Assembly (NCBI GenBank): GCA_964400735.1
Contig: CAYNVQ010000003.1
Location: 62,001-126,000, forward strand
Source of the DNA: CAYNVQ01 sp964400735
GTDB taxonomy: Bacteria > Acidobacteriota > Aminicenantia > Aminicenantales > Aminicenantaceae
Reading direction: 5' to 3'
Length of the DNA: 64,000 bases
The first letter of the stretch is position 1. Every line of letters starts with the position of its first letter. A program made the translations under genes and the position numbers. The notes below the pieces were generated by a model, which saw only the letters and a program-made list of their open reading frames with translations, had not been told where the DNA came from and made no database searches. This document shows positions 1 to 7,672 of the stretch, piece by piece.

Positions 1-1148
1 CTTATTTTACGACCTTCGGGCAAATCGTCATCATGGTCCTCTTTCAATTGGGAGGGCTGGGAATCATGGCCTTCTCCACCCTTGTGTTACTGGTTGCCGG
101 AAAAAAGATCTCCATTCAGGACAGGATCATCATCCAGCAAGGATATCATTATACATCGGCACAGAATGTGAAATCTCTGATCAAGAACATATTTATCTAT
201 ACCTTGTTTATCGAAGGAGCTGGGACTCTTGTGCTGTTTCTGCACTGGCATAAAAAATTCCCAGGGATCAAAGGTTTTTTTTATTCCATTTTTCACGCGA
301 TTTCTGCCTTTTGCAACGCAGGATTCTCGCTTTTCAGCGACAGCTTTATGTCTTTTCGGGGAGACATAATCGTCAATGTCACCATTGTCCTTTTGATCGT
401 GCTCGGCGGCTTGGGATTCTTGGTACTTAAAGAAGGGCGGAAGAGCCTATTCAGCCGCCTGAAAAGAGAGAAGATAAAAATCTCCCTCCATTCCAAGATG
501 ATTTTCGTTATCACCTTCCTTCTCATCGTCGTCCCGTTCCTATTCTTTCTGCTTTTCGAATGGAATAGATCATTGATGGGGTACACCCTGAAAGAGAAGG
601 TGCTTTCTTCGCTTTTTCAGGTCATAACGCCTCGAACAGCAGGGTTCAATACCATGGACTTAAACACCTTGAGTTTTTCTGCTGTTTCCCTTTTGATTTT
701 CCTGATGTTCATCGGCGCTTCCCCCGGATCCACAGGAGGTGGCATAAAGACCAGCACTTTCGGGGTCATTTTCGCCTTTATGAAATCCAGGATAGCTGCC
801 AGGGATTCGGTCAGTATCTTCCGCAGAACGCTCCCGGGGCTGATCGTTATGAGGGCCTTTACGGTCGTGACTCTGAGTATCGGGGTGATTTTTCTTTCTT
901 CTTTCATCCTCTTTATGATTCAACCCATGGTGTCCATGAAGCAAGTATTTTTCGAGGTGTTTTCCGCCTTTGGTACGGTGGGTCTTTCACTGGGGATCAC
1001 TCCTGAGCTCAACGATGCGGGAAAAATCGTGATCATCCTGACCATGTATATTGGGAGGATCGGTCCTTTGACCATGCTCTATGCCTTCAGCAGGGAAAAA
1101 GCTTTCGGAAAGTTCGAGTATGTTGAAGAAAGCGTGATGATCGGATAG
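1..1148 (+). CDS. ktrB: KtrB/TrkH-type potassium channel subunit, 5' truncated by window edge
   Basis: This is the membrane pore subunit of a Ktr/Trk-type K+ (or Na+-coupled K+) uptake system. The open frame already runs at base 3 with no start codon before the ATG at 33, and the residues before that Met continue a pore helix, so the gene begins upstream of the window. Visible are three of the four pseudo-repeated pore loops of the SKT family: FCNAGFS, PRTAGFNT and FGTVGLSLG, each with the filter Gly, between hydrophobic helices, plus a C-terminal GRIGPLT segment. About 370 residues remain after Met33, against roughly 440-450 in the family, so only the N-terminal part is missing. ktrA follows after 9 bp on the same strand, which fixes the assignment as a two-gene ktrBA operon. 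Confidence 0.93.
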   Translation, partial: YFTTFGQIVIMVLFQLGGLGIMAFSTLVLLVAGKKISIQDRIIIQQGYHYTSAQNVKSLIKNIFIYTLFIEGAGTLVLFLHWHKKFPGIKGFFYSIFHAISAFCNAGFSLFSDSFMSFRGDIIVNVTIVLLIVLGGLGFLVLKEGRKSLFSRLKREKIKISLHSKMIFVITFLLIVVPFLFFLLFEWNRSLMGYTLKEKVLSSLFQVITPRTAGFNTMDLNTLSFSAVSLLIFLMFIGASPGSTGGGIKTSTFGVIFAFMKSRIAARDSVSIFRRTLPGLIVMRAFTVVTLSIGVIFLSSFILFMIQPMVSMKQVFFEVFSAFGTVGLSLGITPELNDAGKIVIILTMYIGRIGPLTMLYAFSREKAFGKFEYVEESVMIG

Positions 1149-1157
1149 AATGAGACC

Positions 1158-1808
1158 ATGAAATTTGCGGTCATCGGATTGGGAAGCTTTGGATCCAATG
1201 TAGCCAAAACCCTGTACGAAAAAGACCATGAGGTTCTGGCTGTGGATAGGGATAAGAACAAAATAGAGGAAGTGAAGACCTTCGTTTCCCATGCGGTCCA
1301 TATGGAGGCTGCCGTCAAGGAAAATCTCGAAGCCCTGGAAATTCAAGATATGGATGTGGTGGTGGTGAGCCTTGGGCCTGAGATGGAAGCTTCGATTTTG
1401 ACTGTGCTTTATCTGAAGGAACTGGGAGCCGAACGCATCGTGGCCAAGGCGTTGACAGAAGACCACGGAAAGATTCTGGATGCTGTGGGAGCTACAGAAG
1501 TCATCTATCCCGAAAAGGACATGGCTATAAAAACAGCCCTGCGGCTGAGCAACCCGAATGTGCTGGAGTATCTTCCCCTTCTGTCCGGAATCGATATCCA
1601 GGAAATTGCCCCTCCTGAAAAATTTATCGGAAAGAGTCTGAAGGATCTAGACCTGAGAAATAAATACGGGGTGCAGGTCATTGCCATCAAGGAGATCATC
1701 CCGGAAAAAACAACCTATATCCCCAAAGCTGATTTTGTCATCAAGGACAGTGACATCCTTATCATGATGGGGGAGCAGGAACAATTGGATAAGATCAACA
1801 GGTTCTGA
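1158..1808 (+). CDS. ktrA: KtrA/TrkA-type RCK regulatory subunit of K+ uptake
   Basis: This cytoplasmic RCK protein gates the KtrB channel in response to nucleotides. The 216-aa length is typical. The N-terminal Rossmann domain opens with the nucleotide-binding GLGSFG motif at residues 7-12 and an acidic residue at the end of the second strand (AVDRD), as in NAD/ATP-binding RCK_N domains. Residues of about 135-216 form an RCK_C (TrkA_C) domain ending in an ILIMMGE segment. The single TrkA_N/TrkA_C pair fits KtrA rather than the duplicated TrkA of enterobacteria. It starts 9 bp after ktrB and is surely co-transcribed. No terminator is evident in the 207 bp that follow; a small hairpin there lacks a T-tract. 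Confidence 0.93.
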   Translation: MKFAVIGLGSFGSNVAKTLYEKDHEVLAVDRDKNKIEEVKTFVSHAVHMEAAVKENLEALEIQDMDVVVVSLGPEMEASILTVLYLKELGAERIVAKALTEDHGKILDAVGATEVIYPEKDMAIKTALRLSNPNVLEYLPLLSGIDIQEIAPPEKFIGKSLKDLDLRNKYGVQVIAIKEIIPEKTTYIPKADFVIKDSDILIMMGEQEQLDKINRF

Positions 1809-2015
1809 TCTTTGGGGCCGGCAAACTTTACACTCGGTTAGATTCCAGCCCTTTTTGATATCTGTTATCTATTATGGATGTATTATCTCCTGTGTCACCG
1901 CGATGAATGAAACACCGAAGCGATCCCATTTTATAGCGAGATGGCCACTTTTGCTTTGGTCACTCCCCTAAGGGTGTGATGATATTCAAGGCGGCTACAA
2001 GAGTCGTCCTTTGGC

Positions 2016-4367
2016 CTACTTGTTTAAAAGGGCCCTGAGCAGTTCCAGGGCTACTTGCTTGGCCTGTTTTCCGCTTTCTCTGGCCGGGCCGACACACGAA
2101 GGACATCCCTCCTTGCAGGGGCAGACCGTGATGGTCTTGAGGCACCGCTCCAGAAGGTCCGTCTGCAGGTCGAAGAGAGAAGGGCTCAAACCTATTCCTC
2201 CCGGAAAGTTATCGTATATGAAGATGTTCGGTTCAAAATCGATGTCCGAAAAATCAGAAGAATCCTCCTCCGTGGTGACAGAAAGAGGTATGTTTCTGGG
2301 TGGCAGGGATTTCCCTGTCGAGTTGTCGCCGATAGAAACGCCGACATCGTGGATATCGCACATCATGAACAGAGGGGCGACATGATGCATGCAGTAGGCC
2401 AGTCCAAAAAGGCCGTTGATCTTTTCCTCAGGAGAAAAAGGTAGGGAATGGAAAACAGAAGAGGGGATGGTCAGCCAATAAGCCGTTGTGTGCATTTCGT
2501 TCTGGGGAAGGCTCAGATCGCCAGCGCCGACATTTTCCATAGTGTGGAATTTGATCTTCTTGAACCCAACCACTTGGGTGGCCACATGGACTTCGCCGTG
2601 GGATAGCTGGAATCTCTCCAATTTTTTCTTGTCAAACACGTCCAGGATATTGATCTTGGTGTAATCGATGGCGTCGGTGTAGTAATCCACATCGGTTTTT
2701 TTCACATAGGCCTTTCTTTGTTCATAATCCAGGTTTTCGACAAAATATTGATCCCCTTCGCACATGTATATGGCTTTTGGATGAAGGGTTGTCAGAGCAG
2801 AAGCAAAATCCACTTCAGCTATCGCCTGGGATTTTTTGGATGTATCGACCACCACAAAGTTGTCCGAACTGATACTCCGAAGGCTGACTCCATCGGCCGG
2901 ATAGGCATCCGAGGTCCAAAACCATTTATCCTTGGAGTGATGCACCAATTTTTCCTCTTCCAGAAAATGAAGGATTTCGCCGATTTCCATCTGCCCGAAT
3001 TTTTCCCCGTCCAAGAAGGGCAGCTCGAACGTGGCACACTCGATATGGCTGATGAGGATGGAGAGGTTGTCAGGATTGATCAAGGCATGCTCCGGATTTT
3101 TAGAGAAAAAGTAGTCCGGGTAATTGATGATGAACTGGTCGAGGGGAGAGCTTGTGGCCACCAGTACGGCCGCCGATTTTCCGGTTTTCCTTCCGGCCCG
3201 TCCGGCTCTTTGCCAGGTGCTGGCGATATTTCCAGGGTAACCGGCTAGGATAGCCACGTCCAGACTTCCGATATCGATGCCCAGCTCAAGGGCGTTGGTG
3301 GAGACGACGCCCCGGATCTTCCCTTCCCTCAAGTCCTTCTCGATTTCCCGCCTTTTCAACGGCAGATAACCTCCCCTGTATCCCCGGATCAATCCTTCCT
3401 GTTGAATCGATTTTTCTATATCTTCCTTGAGATAGGTTAAAAGGACCTCGGTGATCAGACGGCTCTGGGCGAAAACGATGGTCTGAAGGTCATTCTGGAG
3501 AAAAATCCTTGCAACCCTCCGGGATTCGTTGACATAGGAACGCCGGATGCCTAAATGCCTGTTGACCACGGGAGGATTGAAGAAGATAAAATATTTTTCT
3601 CCCCTTGGGGCCCCATTGTCGTCCACCAGACTGACCGATTCCTCCGTCATTCTTTCCGCCATTTCCAAAGGATTGGCGATAGTGGCCGTGCAGAGAATAA
3701 AACGGGGGGAGGATCCATAGAAGCGGGCGATCCTTTTCAGCCTTCTTAAAATGTTGGCCAGATGGCTTCCGAAAATTCCCCTGTAGTTGTGAAGCTCATC
3801 GATGACCACGTACTCAAGATTTTCGAACAGTTTTATCCACTTGGTATGGTGAGGGAGGATGCCGGTATGGAGCATATCGGGATTGGTAAGGATGACGTGA
3901 CCCCGAGCCCTTATGGCTTTTCTTGCGTCTTGAGGTGTGTCTCCATCATAGGTGAATATCCTGATTTCTCCGGGGAGCCTTTTTATGGTTTCGTCCAGTT
4001 CGGCTCTTTGATCCTGGGCTAAGGCTTTGGTGGGGAAGAGGTAGATGGCTCTTGTAGAGGGTCTCTTCATGATAGCATCCAGCACAGAGAGGTTATAACA
4101 GAGGGTCTTTCCCGAGGCAGTGGGCGTGACCACGACGATATTTTTACCTTCTTTGATCATTTCGTAGGAATGGTGCTGGTGGGTGTATAGTTTGGAGAAG
4201 CCCTTTGCACTCAGAGCTTCGACTAGGGCTGGATGGATGTTCTCCGGATAGTCCCGGAAGCGCCCTTCCTGGGCAGGGAGATGCTTGACAGCCGTAATGC
4301 TGTCGTTTTTGACCCCTATTTCCTTGAGATGCTCTAAAGATCTGAGCAAATTGTTTTCCTTGGACAT
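2016..4367 (-). CDS. DEXH-box DNA helicase with C-terminal DUF1998 zinc domain (MrfA/YprA-like)
   Basis: This is a superfamily 2 helicase of the YprA/MrfA/Hrq1 group. In Bacillus subtilis MrfA acts with the exonuclease MrfB in excision of mitomycin C damage. Motif I is TASGKT, motif II DELH, motif III TATIAN and motif VI QRAGRAGR. The C-terminal DUF1998 domain ends with a four-cysteine cluster (CPCKEGCPSC), the presumed metal site. The frame can start at 4388, but I prefer the ATG at 4367 (783 aa, MSKEN start) because AGGAAGG lies just upstream of it and the -10 box fits that leader. No mrfB-like nuclease gene is in the window. It is divergent from uvrA, another excision-repair gene, across 349 bp. 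Confidence 0.88.
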   Translation of the reverse strand: MSKENNLLRSLEHLKEIGVKNDSITAVKHLPAQEGRFRDYPENIHPALVEALSAKGFSKLYTHQHHSYEMIKEGKNIVVVTPTASGKTLCYNLSVLDAIMKRPSTRAIYLFPTKALAQDQRAELDETIKRLPGEIRIFTYDGDTPQDARKAIRARGHVILTNPDMLHTGILPHHTKWIKLFENLEYVVIDELHNYRGIFGSHLANILRRLKRIARFYGSSPRFILCTATIANPLEMAERMTEESVSLVDDNGAPRGEKYFIFFNPPVVNRHLGIRRSYVNESRRVARIFLQNDLQTIVFAQSRLITEVLLTYLKEDIEKSIQQEGLIRGYRGGYLPLKRREIEKDLREGKIRGVVSTNALELGIDIGSLDVAILAGYPGNIASTWQRAGRAGRKTGKSAAVLVATSSPLDQFIINYPDYFFSKNPEHALINPDNLSILISHIECATFELPFLDGEKFGQMEIGEILHFLEEEKLVHHSKDKWFWTSDAYPADGVSLRSISSDNFVVVDTSKKSQAIAEVDFASALTTLHPKAIYMCEGDQYFVENLDYEQRKAYVKKTDVDYYTDAIDYTKINILDVFDKKKLERFQLSHGEVHVATQVVGFKKIKFHTMENVGAGDLSLPQNEMHTTAYWLTIPSSVFHSLPFSPEEKINGLFGLAYCMHHVAPLFMMCDIHDVGVSIGDNSTGKSLPPRNIPLSVTTEEDSSDFSDIDFEPNIFIYDNFPGGIGLSPSLFDLQTDLLERCLKTITVCPCKEGCPSCVGPARESGKQAKQVALELLRALLNK

Positions 4368-4400
4368 CGCTTTTCCTTCCTGTTCCATGGATCGAGGTTT

Positions 4401-4429
4401 ATATTAATCCTTTGTCTCCGAAGGGTCAA
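4401..4429 (-). promoter_or_regulatory. sigma-70-type promoter of the MrfA-like helicase gene
   Basis: On the minus strand TTGACC (4429-4424) and TAATAT (4406-4401) are separated by exactly 17 bp. Transcription would begin near 4394, leaving a leader that carries the AGGAAGG site of the start at 4367. Sequence-based call only. Confidence 0.55.
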
Positions 4430-4439
4430 CAAAAGGCTG

Positions 4440-4620
4440 GGCAAGACAGGAATCTCTATTTCCGTGACAGATAAGCCAGGTAAACTGATTCGTCAACCGT
4501 GCATATTCCCTAGCCAGGAAAATCCACTTATTCCTCGGTTCGCTCTCCTCTTCGAGGAACCATTCGGACTTGCCCTGATTGGCTTCTTTACCAGCATGCC
4601 TGACTTCCAAAGAAATTGTC
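4440..4620. repeat. dispersed intergenic repeat family 1, copy 1
   Basis: The space between the divergent helicase and uvrA genes holds a degenerate element also seen near 7441-7560 and 20580-20760. The best conserved part is the 20-nt core at 4527-4546, CTTATTCCTCGGTTCGCTCT, which differs from the other copies at only one or two positions. Weaker similarity to copy 3 extends about 90 bp upstream of the core and about 75 bp downstream, ending in a shared TCTGACTTCC/CCTGACTTCC stretch. Read on the minus strand all three cores encode SE(P/S)RNK, so this may be a decayed coding sequence. The origin is unknown. Confidence 0.55.
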
Positions 4621-4679
4621 ATGGAAATAGAAGTGTTTCCACCTGCATGCAGGTTCCAGACGACAAAAATCTGGCCGTC

Positions 4680-4708
4680 TTGTCAGGTTGAAGACAAAAG
4701 CTTACAAT
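4680..4708 (+). promoter_or_regulatory. promoter of uvrA, apparently leaderless
   Basis: TTGTCA (4680-4685) and TACAAT (4703-4708) are separated by 17 bp. Only 8 nt lie between the -10 box and the uvrA ATG at 4717, so the transcript would start at or next to the start codon. No Shine-Dalgarno precedes the ATG. Confidence 0.6.
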
Positions 4709-4716
4709 GTTTGATC

Positions 4717-7224
4717 ATGCTCAAAGAAATCCGTGTGAAGAAGGCTTCGCAGCACAACCTCAAAAATATCGATGTTCGGCTGCCACGCAACAAATTGATC
4801 GTAGTCACCGGTCCGAGCGGTTCGGGCAAATCCTCCTTGGCGTTCGATACGCTGTTCGCAGAAGGCCAGAGGCGGTATCTCGAATGTCTTTCGGCCTATG
4901 CTCGTCAGTACATCGAGCAGATGGAAAAACCGGAAGTGGAATCCATTGAGGGGCTTTCTCCGTCCATATCCATTGACCAGAGAACGATCTCTTCAAATCC
5001 CCGCTCCACGGTGGGAACGGTCACAGAAATCTATGATTTTCTAAGGCTTTTGTTCGCCCGGGTGGGGATTCCCCACTGTCCGGAATGCGGCCGGGAGGTT
5101 TCCTCACAAACTCCCCAACAGATCATCCAGAGAATCATGGATGCTTCAGGTTCTGAAAAGGTGAAGATCTTTTCTCCCGTCGTAAAGGGGCGCAAGGGGG
5201 AATACCATCGGCTTCTCGAGAGATTGTTTAAAAAGGGATTCGTTCGAGCCCGCATCGACGGGGAGATCAGGGAACTGGATGAGAAGATCGTCCTGGAACG
5301 GATGAGGAAGCACACCATCGAAGTTTTGGTGGATGAGGTGCTTGTTTCGGAATCGGCCCGGGTCCGGCTGAAAGAAGCAGTGGAAAAAGCCCTCGAAGTG
5401 TCCGACGGCGATCTCATGGCCCTGAAGCCGGATAACACCGAAACCTATTATTCCTTGAGCCTGATTTGTCCCTACTGCGCCATCAACCTGCCGGAACTCG
5501 AACCCCGTTCTTTTTCCTTTAACAGCCCTTACGGCGCTTGCCCCGAATGTCACGGCTTGGGATACCAGACCGTACTGGATGAGTGGGGAGAAGTGGTGCT
5601 GACCGATGAGCGTTGCCCGGCCTGTGGGGGAAGCCGGCTGAAAAAGGAAAGCCTATCGGTAAAAATCGGATCCCTGAATGTTCATGAAATGACTGATCTC
5701 TCTATCGATCAGTTGATAGAGGCGCTCTCCGGATTGGCCTTTTCGGCATCCAAAAAAAGGATCGCCTTCCCTATTCAAAAGGAGATACTGTCGCGGCTGA
5801 GGGTTATGGATGAATTGGGAATGAGTTATCTTCAGCTCAATCGAACGACTTCCTCTCTTTCGGGAGGAGAGGCCCGACGCGTCCGGCTGGCCGCTCAGGT
5901 GGGAGCCCGTTTGAGAGGGGTGCTTTATGTTTTGGATGAGCCGACCATCGGTCTGCATCAGAGAGACAATACCCGCCTTATTTCGCTGCTAAGAGATATT
6001 CGTGATACTGGAAACTCGATTGTCGTAGTGGAACATGATGAGCAGACCATCCGCGCGGCCGACCATATTTTGGATTTAGGGCCTGGCGCCGGGGAATCTG
6101 GCGGGTTTAAAGTGGCCGAGGGCGACCTGCAGACCATCCTTCGCACCAAAGATTCCCTCACTTCGCAATATCTTCGACGGGAACGGACGGTTCCTATCCC
6201 CTCCCGAAGAAGAAGACCTGATGGCTGGCTTACGATCACCAAAGCCGCCGAACATAATTTGAAAGAAATCGATGCCGGAGTCCCCCTTTCTGTGCTGACA
6301 GTAGTCACGGGCGTCTCCGGCTCGGGTAAAAGCACTCTGGTTTATGATATTTTGTACAAAAGCCTTCTGAATAAGTTTTATATGGCCAAGGAGAAGCCCG
6401 GAAAACACGACAAGATTCTCGGTGTCGAGAAGATCAATAAAGTCGTATCGGTGGACCAGAAGCCCATCGGCCGCACTCCCCGATCCAATCCCGCCACCTA
6501 CACCGGGTTGTTCACGGCGCTGCGTCAGGTTTTCGCTCTGACCCAGGAGTCTCGAATAAGAGGTTATTCCCCCAGCCGCTTCAGTTTCAATGTGCGTGGG
6601 GGGCGCTGTGAGGAATGCCAAGGAGCCGGAGCCAAGAAGATAGAGATGCACTTTCTCCCCGATGTCTATGTCACCTGTGACCGGTGTGGTGGAAAGCGAT
6701 ACAACAAAGAAACCCTTTCTGTCCGCTACCGAGGCAAAAATATCGCCGATTATCTAGCCATGACGGTGGATGAAGCGTATGAATACCTCAAGGCCCATCC
6801 CGTCTTGAAGCGCAAACTTGGGGTGTTGAAGAGGGTGGGATTGGGTTATCTTCGGCTCGGGCAACCAGCTCCGACTTTATCGGGAGGCGAAGCCCAGAGG
6901 ATCAAGTTGACCAAGGAACTGAGCCGAAAAAACACAGGGATGACCCTATACCTTTTGGACGAGCCCACTACCGGGCTGCATTTTGACGATGTCCGAAGGC
7001 TTCTTGAGGTTCTGAGCGAACTGGTCGATTTAGGTAACACGGTTGTGGTGATCGAACATAATTTGGACGTGATCAAGTTTGCCGATTTCATCATCGATTT
7101 GGGTCCAGAGGGAGGGGATCGAGGTGGCTGGATCGTGGCCCAAGGAACGCCCGAAGGACTTGCTCGGAATCGAGAATCTCATACCGGTCGATTCCTGAGA
7201 AGAGTGATGGCCGGAAAACAATGA
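4717..7224 (+). CDS. uvrA: Excinuclease ABC subunit A, short form lacking the insertion domain
   Basis: UvrA is the damage-recognition ATPase of nucleotide excision repair. The frame is open from 4579, but homology starts at the ATG at 4717 (MLKEIRVKKA), giving 835 aa. Both ABC cassettes are complete: Walker A GPSGSGKSS and GVSGSGKST, signatures LSGGEARR and LSGGEAQR, Walker B VLDEPTIGLH and LLDEPTTGLH. The first zinc module has CPYC, CPEC and CPAC pairs; the second is CEEC...CDRC. The UvrB-binding region after the first Q-loop is present. What is missing is the stretch of roughly 90-100 residues that in E. coli separates GACPxCxGLG from the CxxCxGxRL motif: here only about 20 residues lie between them. 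All catalytic motifs are intact, so it is probably functional. Confidence 0.93.
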   Translation: MLKEIRVKKASQHNLKNIDVRLPRNKLIVVTGPSGSGKSSLAFDTLFAEGQRRYLECLSAYARQYIEQMEKPEVESIEGLSPSISIDQRTISSNPRSTVGTVTEIYDFLRLLFARVGIPHCPECGREVSSQTPQQIIQRIMDASGSEKVKIFSPVVKGRKGEYHRLLERLFKKGFVRARIDGEIRELDEKIVLERMRKHTIEVLVDEVLVSESARVRLKEAVEKALEVSDGDLMALKPDNTETYYSLSLICPYCAINLPELEPRSFSFNSPYGACPECHGLGYQTVLDEWGEVVLTDERCPACGGSRLKKESLSVKIGSLNVHEMTDLSIDQLIEALSGLAFSASKKRIAFPIQKEILSRLRVMDELGMSYLQLNRTTSSLSGGEARRVRLAAQVGARLRGVLYVLDEPTIGLHQRDNTRLISLLRDIRDTGNSIVVVEHDEQTIRAADHILDLGPGAGESGGFKVAEGDLQTILRTKDSLTSQYLRRERTVPIPSRRRRPDGWLTITKAAEHNLKEIDAGVPLSVLTVVTGVSGSGKSTLVYDILYKSLLNKFYMAKEKPGKHDKILGVEKINKVVSVDQKPIGRTPRSNPATYTGLFTALRQVFALTQESRIRGYSPSRFSFNVRGGRCEECQGAGAKKIEMHFLPDVYVTCDRCGGKRYNKETLSVRYRGKNIADYLAMTVDEAYEYLKAHPVLKRKLGVLKRVGLGYLRLGQPAPTLSGGEAQRIKLTKELSRKNTGMTLYLLDEPTTGLHFDDVRRLLEVLSELVDLGNTVVVIEHNLDVIKFADFIIDLGPEGGDRGGWIVAQGTPEGLARNRESHTGRFLRRVMAGKQ

Positions 7225-7440
7225 CGGGAGGCATCCTTATCTCTGTGACAAAGAAACAATCAGACAGGCTGGGTCGTCATGCCCCCGATTTTTACCATCG
7301 ATCCCGCGGAGAGAGATTGTTTTCAATTTCTGTTGGCAAAGCTTGCTTTCAAGCTCGTCCTTTGGGCTCGCCGCCTCTCCTTCTCGGGCTGTGCCCTGCG
7401 ACCAGGGGGATATCTCCGCTGGATCCTCTGATCGATTTGT

Positions 7441-7560
7441 CATCCAAATCAATCAAAAACAGCTTATTCCTCGGCTCGCTCTCTTCAACCTGCCGGTAAA
7501 GCTTGCTTTCCATGCCCGCTCGCCTCCGGATAGCTTCCTCTTCAGATTCCCTGCCAGATT
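7441..7560. repeat. dispersed intergenic repeat family 1, copy 2, in a 448-bp gap
   Basis: The gap 7225-7672 between uvrA and the propeller protein contains no convincing gene. Its clearest content is the 20-nt core CTTATTCCTCGGCTCGCTCT at 7463-7482 plus a CGCCTCCGGATRGYTCCT-like stretch about 45 bp downstream that matches copy 3. On the minus strand a 151-codon frame overlaps it and reads EEAIRRR and ESEPRNK. It has no recognised domain and runs into the next gene, so I treat it as non-coding or decayed. Confidence 0.5.
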
Positions 7561-7672
7561 TAAAATCATCACGGTTTTGGAAATGCTTATATGTGACGAT
7601 TAATCCTGGATATTTGGGTGGTTTTTTTGATATATATAGTAGTCTTGACAATTTCAAATTCAAGGAGGGAGC

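Noticed and set aside
1960..1979. Hairpin TCACTCCCCTAAGGGTGTGA between ktrA and the helicase gene as a terminator
   Set aside because: The stem has a central T-T mismatch and neither strand has a T-tract after it.
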